From Phoronis australis (taxonomy: Eukaryota > Phoronida > Phoronidae): a DNA stretch of 64,000 nucleotides. The notes under the pieces were generated by a model, which ran no database searches, was not told the DNA's origin, and saw only the letters and a program-made list of their open reading frames with translations. Within the stretch, counting starts at the first letter, position 1, and every line of letters begins with the position of its first letter. Shown piece by piece: positions 59,001-64,000 of this stretch. The translations under genes were made by a program, and so were the position numbers. The stretch is from positions 212,867 through 276,866 of the forward strand of contig NMRA01000559.1 in assembly GCA_002633005.1 (NCBI GenBank). Direction: 5' to 3'.

Positions 59001-62000
59001 GTGTCAAGTTTGTACAGCAATTGTCCCAATTATGTGACCTTGAAATAACACCAGTATTATTGACTTCCGAGACCTCAGAACAATTGCTGTACAACTGAGA
59101 CCCGACGCCCGAGGCTCAACTTGACCTTCAATATTGGAGACAGTAACAACTAAAGGCTGTTCAGTGCAAGTGGAATGTTACGTTGAACACAAAGATCTAG
59201 CTAGCGTCTAGTAATAACTGCAGTAAAAAAGCACTTTCAACAAAAATTTAAACCCATATTCATGAACACTGCTTGCTATGGAAAATTGGATTTTTAACAA
59301 AACATCCCTTTTGTCTTATGAAAAAAAGCTTTTCACTTCTCTGAAGTCACCAACTGTTACTATGTATTCTATAAGACAACTTTGGAATTTCGGTTTTCAT
59401 ATTTATTTCAATGTATTAAACAATGTAATATTTCAAGTTAAAATATATGATGCTATACGATGGTTATTAATGTATTAATGCAGCACAATCCATATTTCAA
59501 ACTTCAGGAGGAAGCTGAAATTTTTTTAGGATCTGTTTGACCTGAGGTGACCTACTTTCTTCTAGCCTTGCTTGATTGACTGCCTCTGAATCCCCACTCT
59601 CCAGGTCTAACAGCGGGGGGCTGGGGAACTCGTCTCCTCCACCAGAGCCATCCTGAAATGTTTAAGTGATTGTTATTTATTAATAAAGACAGCCAAATTC
59701 ATCATATAGACATTGACATGATGAATTTTTGTATATTGATGTGTTTTTTTGTAACTATACCTGAACGTGTGGTAAATATATTTAATTTAGAAAACAAAGA
59801 ATTTTATTTTATGCATTTTTTTAACAAAATGAAAACAACACCATAAACGTTTGTTGTCTTCAACTGTTGTGACAACATAACCAAGCATTTGTAGCAACAA
59901 AGTCAACTTTTGAGAAGATTGCAAAATTGAAGAATATTTATCACTCACAGTAGATTTTTGCTTTAATTTGGATTTTTGTTTTATTGGACAATTCGGCATG
60001 CATTTGGGATGGCTTCCACAGATATATAAAACACAACTTTCATGTTGGTTGCTTTTCCAAATATTTCGAATTTTCTTTAATTGGTTGTCATGATATGCTT
60101 GAACTTGGAATTATATATTCGTTAAAGCAATCAGGTGAACTTTAATTGTTGTTCATTGTAAAGAATTTCTTGTAATTATTGACCCCATGATCACGCACTT
60201 TCTTCTTCACCCCAACTTGTGTCACACAATCAGAGGAATTTGTGCAGAATAGCTTATCACTTAACAGTTGATTGCCAATAGTTGAAAAAAGTCAATGAAG
60301 GTTATTTAAAATTTATATTATTTTATGAACAGGCGATTTGCTTTAGTGCAGTGCAATCAATGTGAACGTGTGGCAAGTCTACTCGAGTATTCCAAGTTCA
60401 TAGATACGTGATCTTGAGATCAAAGGGAACTCCAAGTGCAAGAACAGCAGTCCTACTTATATTATGCAATAACGTTATATTTTAACACTTTTTCAGCACA
60501 TACTTCATTATAGAACAATAAAACAAAATGTGAAAAGACAAATCTCGTATCAAAGATATAACAGGTTTACCTACCTCTTGTACATGATTACTAAACTGCT
60601 TATTGGAATGATTCGGTTTATCAGGCTGTCCATTTTCCTGCCAAGCCTCAGGATCTCGATGAGAGACACCTTGTGTACTCCTGGAAAGTTAAGTTTGTGG
60701 TATATGGGCCATTTGTTCCATCAGTCAGCTTTAAGGCAACTTTAGTAGGGTGGTTTGAGGAATTTGCATCCCAATGAACCTTAACATGAAACAGTAATTT
60801 TGATCTTACAGCAATGTACAATGAAAAAAGACATAATTTTGGCAAAAATACGTTGATGATATGCAAATCAGATTTCAGGTAGTTTCTCTTCACATTGTTG
60901 AGATGAAAGGTCTCGTTATATGCCAATCTGGACCAATCTGGTCTTTTTTGAGCAACAAAAAATAAGCCTCGGAGGTTGCAGAAATGGTTTGGTAAAACTG
61001 TTATCAAGTGGTTCAGGTAGTACAAGGAATCCAATCAAATTTCGAAAATTATTCAAAGAATTTTAGTGGTTTTAAAAACCCCAAATAAGCCGAATGGAAA
61101 CAACGCCTTTAAAAATTTGAATCAATGTGCTTCTGCGAGACAGGAAGGGACCATCATCTAAATTCCTATAGGTCTACATGTGAATGTTATGAAACTACAT
61201 TCATTTTTTAATATTTTAACAAGAATAGCCTGACCAGCACTGAGCTCTACTTTCTAGGGTTGCAGGGGGGGGGAGGCTTAAGCTGACCCTCAGTAAATGA
61301 GCACAGTGTCAAAAATGTTTTTCCTGTCATATATTTTACCAACTGAATGAGTAAAGTTGCCATCCATAAAATCTGTCATGCCACTGCTAAGAGCAAGGAG
61401 GCGAGACGATTATTAATTGAATGCTTTAAATTTACAAAAATGACAGAATACAAACTTCTACCTCACAGGTACAGTTAAAAATTCTTCAGCTTGGGTCACA
61501 CAATGTGGTGGACATGTGACATTTCTTTTTGTCAAATTTCTCAACAAAAATAAAGTTTCGGGAAAATTTACTTTGCATTTAGCACAGTTTGCATGGTGTA
61601 GCTATTATCAAACAACATTTGATAAAAATTTTGAGCATTTTCAACAATGTGATACTAGTAAGCCTCTGAAAAATAGAAAAGTGGAAATTTTAGCAATTAT
61701 TTTTGTCCCAAATTGAAAATATTTACATCAAATCACTAATGTGATAAAATGTCTCGCGACATTAGTAAGGACTCACCAATTTAGGACACTATACGACTAG
61801 TGAAATTTTATTTTCCCATTTTTCCATGGAAGACGTGTAGCACCAAACTGATGTTTTTCATGAACAGGTTCTGTACCACAGTTGCTGTAGGGCAGCATTT
61901 TGAGGAACTGTAGACAATCACAACATGGGTGGAAGTTCTTGAAAATTAAAAAGGGCATATTTAGCAATCTTGTACTTTGTCCCAAATTGGTGACGTAATT

Positions 62001-64000
62001 CTTGACACGTCATGTGGGGTACACGATTACTTACCTGTCACTGGTTTGCTGATCATGTTTCGAATTCTTAGGATCACTCGCTCTGCGATTGGTGTCATCT
62101 TCTACCCATTTCTGGGTCAAGTCCTGATTATCTGGTCGCTGGCCGTACTGGTTATTTTTATCATTCTCATCCTGCACCCTGGCCTTTTGCCTAAAAAGGG
62201 ACGCAAATAATAGTAAACAAATTCACTCTTGGTACTTCCAACCCAATGATGTAACTTGATACAAATCTATTAACGAATCTGTAAACAATGGTTCAAACTT
62301 GTAATTATAGATAACTCAAAACAACAGCTCTCATGAACACTATCTAGTGAACGTACTAAGACTGGAACTTTACATAAACTTCTAAAGGTTATGGAAATTA
62401 TGTAGGGGGTACACCTCTCATTAGAATGCAGGGCTTGGAATGACCAATGACAAAAAACGCGGAAACTTTGAAACTTTTACGGCCCAAATCATAACCAGCC
62501 TTGAAATGGTCAATGTGAACCTTTCCCCGACAAAAATCGGGACAAAAAAAAACGTTACCACCATCAGTAGCATGCGTCTGCGTCCTTTTAGCTCGCCCGT
62601 CCACTCCCAACCCACACATTTTTGGCTGCAGAGCGGTAGTATTTGTCGCCGCGCTTAACAATAACACGCGACACCATTGAAAATCCCACCACGTTGTCCC
62701 AGATGCCCCGGCAATGTTGACAATTTACGTTCCTCCGAAACATAAAGAGCAACTTCTGCTTTTTGAGGTGAACGTCGTCTGCAACGCCACGGTAAGAAAG
62801 GAATTTGCCGCGGAAATTTTATATCAAATCCGATTTTTTTACGCNATTTGCCGCGGAAATTTTATATCAAATCCGATTTTTTTACGCGGAAATATTATAA
62901 AAAAAGCAGAAAGCACATTTGGAAAAAGCGGAAATCCGCGTTTCCGCGTAAAATTCCAAGCCCTGAGAATGCTGCAGAGGTTCACAGGATGTGAAGACAG
63001 CAGCACTGTATGATGTATATGAAGTCATGAGCATGCTCAAATATTCTATAATATAAAACTATGAATTGCAGCTTACACCAACACTGGCACTCATTTTGAG
63101 CTTTCGGATTGATGTACGTTATAATGAGTCCATGCGGTTTCCTTTTCATTTTTCATGGTTCATGGGCAAAGAACAAAATGTCCAAATAATGTTGTAACCA
63201 CAATTATATCAACCAAGTTCACACTGTGCTGATCTGTCTGAAATTCTAGAGAACGTTTTCTGATATGCAAAATTGGTTGAATACGACAAGTGTCATTCAA
63301 CCAATTTTGCATTCTGCTGTTCATGAACCATTAATGACGCATAAGAGAGGTAGCAATAGCTTATATTAAGTCAATTGACGTGCGTTCTGTAGGACATCAG
63401 CCTAAAGATATACAACCCAACTCTTACCTCTGAACCCCTTTATACTCACACACGCACTGATGATAAGGCACTGAACTCTGACAACTCACCTCTCAATAGA
63501 ATCGCCACTAGCCTCTCTTCTAAATTCTTGATCATCAGGCGTCGGCTCTGATATCCCGGAGTCGTCTGCTGTGTTGCTGGTGTGCGTATTGCGTGCATCG
63601 TGTGACCTGTCATGTGACCTGGCCGTCAGTTGTCCCTGGTTACCACCCTGAGAGTCTAGCGGGAGAGGGGGAGGCGTAGCTGACATCGGTGACAGAACCC
63701 CATCACCAGGTGGCAGTGCTGACTTGCGTGCATTTTCTCTGGTTGGTAGCTTAGATGTTATGTGCGTAATTGGGGTTTTTGGATGAGACTGAGGCGGAGA
63801 AGTTTTGACAGAATTTTGACTGACTGAATTGTCCGGACCCTTTTCCAATGGTTCCTCGGAACCCAAAGGTTTGGGGTGACTCGGAGGAAGTGTGGATTGA
63901 TCAACAGTCGGAGAGGGAGTGCGTTCGCCAGGACTCTGGGAATCGGGCAAGGCAAGAATTTCATCTTGTGAAGGAGTTGACGGAACAAGACGGGGCGGTG
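55918..64000 (-). CDS. SPATA1: SPATA1 homologue, 3' eight coding exons (runs off right edge)
   Basis: Spermatogenesis-associated protein 1 is a coiled-coil protein of developing sperm with no known enzymatic role. Eight exons join in phase to 473 residues plus stop. Residues about 1-170 (from the window edge) are Pro/Ser/Thr-rich and disordered. About 170-290 is a further low-complexity acidic/polar region. From about residue 285 a long charged coiled coil begins (RLEERDKLLEEIEQARQERN), continuing with ERKREELVRRAKAMQ, MWKKKYFDEKKKTGPLED, RLRNEVDMLHRKLMAQLE, NDELKRKVETAKVKL and LRALRAELSQKKI. This follows the vertebrate SPATA1 C-terminal domain segment by segment (for example GWKKKYLETKK, LKAELAQKKI). 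The protein then runs about 28 residues past the vertebrate end, with a TPR-rich tail. The N-terminal exons lie beyond the window. Coordinates span introns. Confidence 0.92.
57128..57226 (-). CDS. SPATA1: SPATA1 exon
   Basis: Acceptor TTTTTCAG, donor AAG/GTAACG. Encodes NNYKIQATKLIHDNDELKRK then VETAKVKLTAEMK, matching NYLIIQITEVQHAIDQLKRK. Confidence 0.95.
57542..57717 (-). CDS. SPATA1: SPATA1 exon (WKKKY signature)
   Basis: Acceptor CCTGCAG, donor AAG/GTGACC. Encodes ARDMWKKKYFDEKKKTGPL, then RLRNEVDMLHRKLMAQLE, matching WKKKYLETKK and LREDLELYYKKLLMQLE. Phase 1 to 0. Confidence 0.95.
58468..58593 (-). CDS. SPATA1: SPATA1 exon (coiled coil start)
   Basis: Acceptor TTACCTAG, donor AAG/GTGAGG. 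Encodes DKLLEEIEQARQERNEAER then KREELVRRAKAMQTKTNNRR, matching vertebrate EREKIIKQMKQVKEERRYLE and NREELVKTVEKL. Confidence 0.92.
59556..59652 (-). CDS. SPATA1: SPATA1 exon
   Basis: Acceptor ATTTCAG, donor AAA/GTAGGT. Encodes DGSGGGDEFPSPPLLDLESG then DSEAVNQARLEE, leading into the coiled coil. Ends in phase 1. Confidence 0.85.
60575..60680 (-). CDS. SPATA1: SPATA1 exon
   Basis: Acceptor TTTCCAG, donor GAG/GTAGGT. Encodes STQGVSHRDPEAWQENGQPD then KPNHSNKQFSNHVQE. Placed by phase and splice sites, not by strong similarity. Confidence 0.75.
61774..61992. mobile_element. Short MITE, copy 2 (SPATA1 intron)
   Basis: CACCAATTTAGGACA at the left and TGTCCCAAATTGGTG at the right are inverted repeats (14 of 15). 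The inside matches 7748-7963 (CCATGGAAGACGTGTAGCACC). It ends only about 43 bp from the donor of the exon at 62035-62190. Confidence 0.7.
62035..62190 (-). CDS. SPATA1: SPATA1 exon
   Basis: Acceptor TTTTTAG, donor CAG/GTAAGT. Encodes QKARVQDENDKNNQYGQRPD then NQDLTQKWVEDDTNRRASDP and onward. Phase 2 to phase 2. Polar, no known motif; placed by splice phase. Confidence 0.8.
62429..62965 (-). mobile_element. Non-autonomous DNA transposon with 6-bp target duplication, copy 2 (SPATA1 intron)
   Basis: Inverse copy of 25934-26431. Same CAGGGCTTGGAAT / ATTCCAAGCCCTG ends. AGAATG lies directly outside both ends (62423-62428 and 62966-62971). It is 537 bp here only because 42 bases are duplicated around an N at 62845; corrected length is about 494 bp. 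Confidence 0.87.
62803..62887. other. 42-bp duplication across single N (assembly artefact)
   Basis: 62803-62844 and 62846-62887 are identical 42-mers on both sides of a lone N at 62845, inside the transposon. Indicates a failed overlap join. Confidence 0.9.
63255..63323. repeat. Hairpin of TGCAAAATTGGTTGAAT
   Basis: TGCAAAATTGGTTGAAT is followed after about 12 bp by its exact inverse ATTCAACCAATTTTGCA. One arm, with the preceding TTTTCTGATA, also occurs at about 37617-37650. Probably a small foldback element or its end. Confidence 0.55.
63490..64000 (-). CDS. SPATA1: SPATA1 exon (disordered Pro/Ser-rich), 5' end off window
   Basis: Open from the edge in one frame, about 170 codons. Reads PSTPSQDEILALPDSQSPGE at the start and ends EASGDSIE plus AG at donor GTGAGT. 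No Met start is required, because the frame is open to the window edge. Confidence 0.85.

Noticed and set aside
1-64000. CRISPR arrays, bacterial operons, rRNA genes
   Set aside because: None seen; the tandem arrays are diverged minisatellites without unique spacers, and the genes are spliced eukaryotic ones.

Overview
The window is eukaryotic, about 62% A+T by eye, with spliced genes, canonical GT-AG introns and many short non-autonomous DNA transposons. It reads as draft shotgun sequence from a metazoan, most likely a marine invertebrate and probably a non-vertebrate deuterostome (hemichordate, cephalochordate or echinoderm). That taxon guess is inference from gene content and repeat style. 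Two N runs (4903-5838 and 27754-28150) and two single Ns (40875 and 62845) mark assembly joins. Both single Ns are flanked by near-identical duplicated sequence, as when two haplotypes are placed end to end.

Three protein-coding genes are well supported. (1) At 9803-10642 (+) lies a single-exon syntaxin of 279 residues with an N-peptide, Habc helices and a Qa-SNARE motif. It has no membrane anchor and ends in a Cys-rich tail, the architecture of syntaxin-11/19. (2) At 34985-52628 (+) lie the last ten coding exons of OXCT1 (SCOT, mitochondrial succinyl-CoA:3-ketoacid CoA transferase). They give 331 residues in perfect splice phase, including the catalytic Glu. The exons for the first roughly 200 residues were not found. 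(3) At 64000-55918 (-), running off the right edge, lie the last eight coding exons of a SPATA1 homologue, 473 residues in phase, ending in the conserved coiled-coil C-terminal domain. OXCT1 and SPATA1 converge tail to tail about 3.3 kb apart.

Region by region: 1-9 kb has no confident gene, only a frameshifted THAP-like relic (about 2.0-2.4 kb), an A/T-rich degenerate repeat (3.2-3.5 kb), a modular dispersed repeat (3.8-4.4 kb) and a TA-flanked inverted-repeat element holding the first gap (4771-6076). 9-11.1 kb is the syntaxin locus with a candidate TATA box and poly(A) signal. 11-35 kb is a gene-poor repeat landscape: a hAT-like element with an 8-bp duplication, elements with 6-bp duplications, nested MITEs, modular repeats of about 150-bp period, and minisatellites. 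35-52.6 kb is OXCT1, with introns rich in MITEs, minisatellites and a tRNA-headed SINE. 52.6-55.9 kb is the convergent intergenic region. 55.9-64 kb is SPATA1.

The three genes have no obvious functional link (membrane fusion, ketone-body use, a sperm/cilium-associated coiled-coil protein). I found no new multi-gene system. The most notable items are the membrane-anchor-less intronless syntaxin, the transposon pair with exact 6-bp target duplications, the period-150 modular repeat, and the two haplotype-duplication artefacts, one of which would create a false OXCT1 exon.
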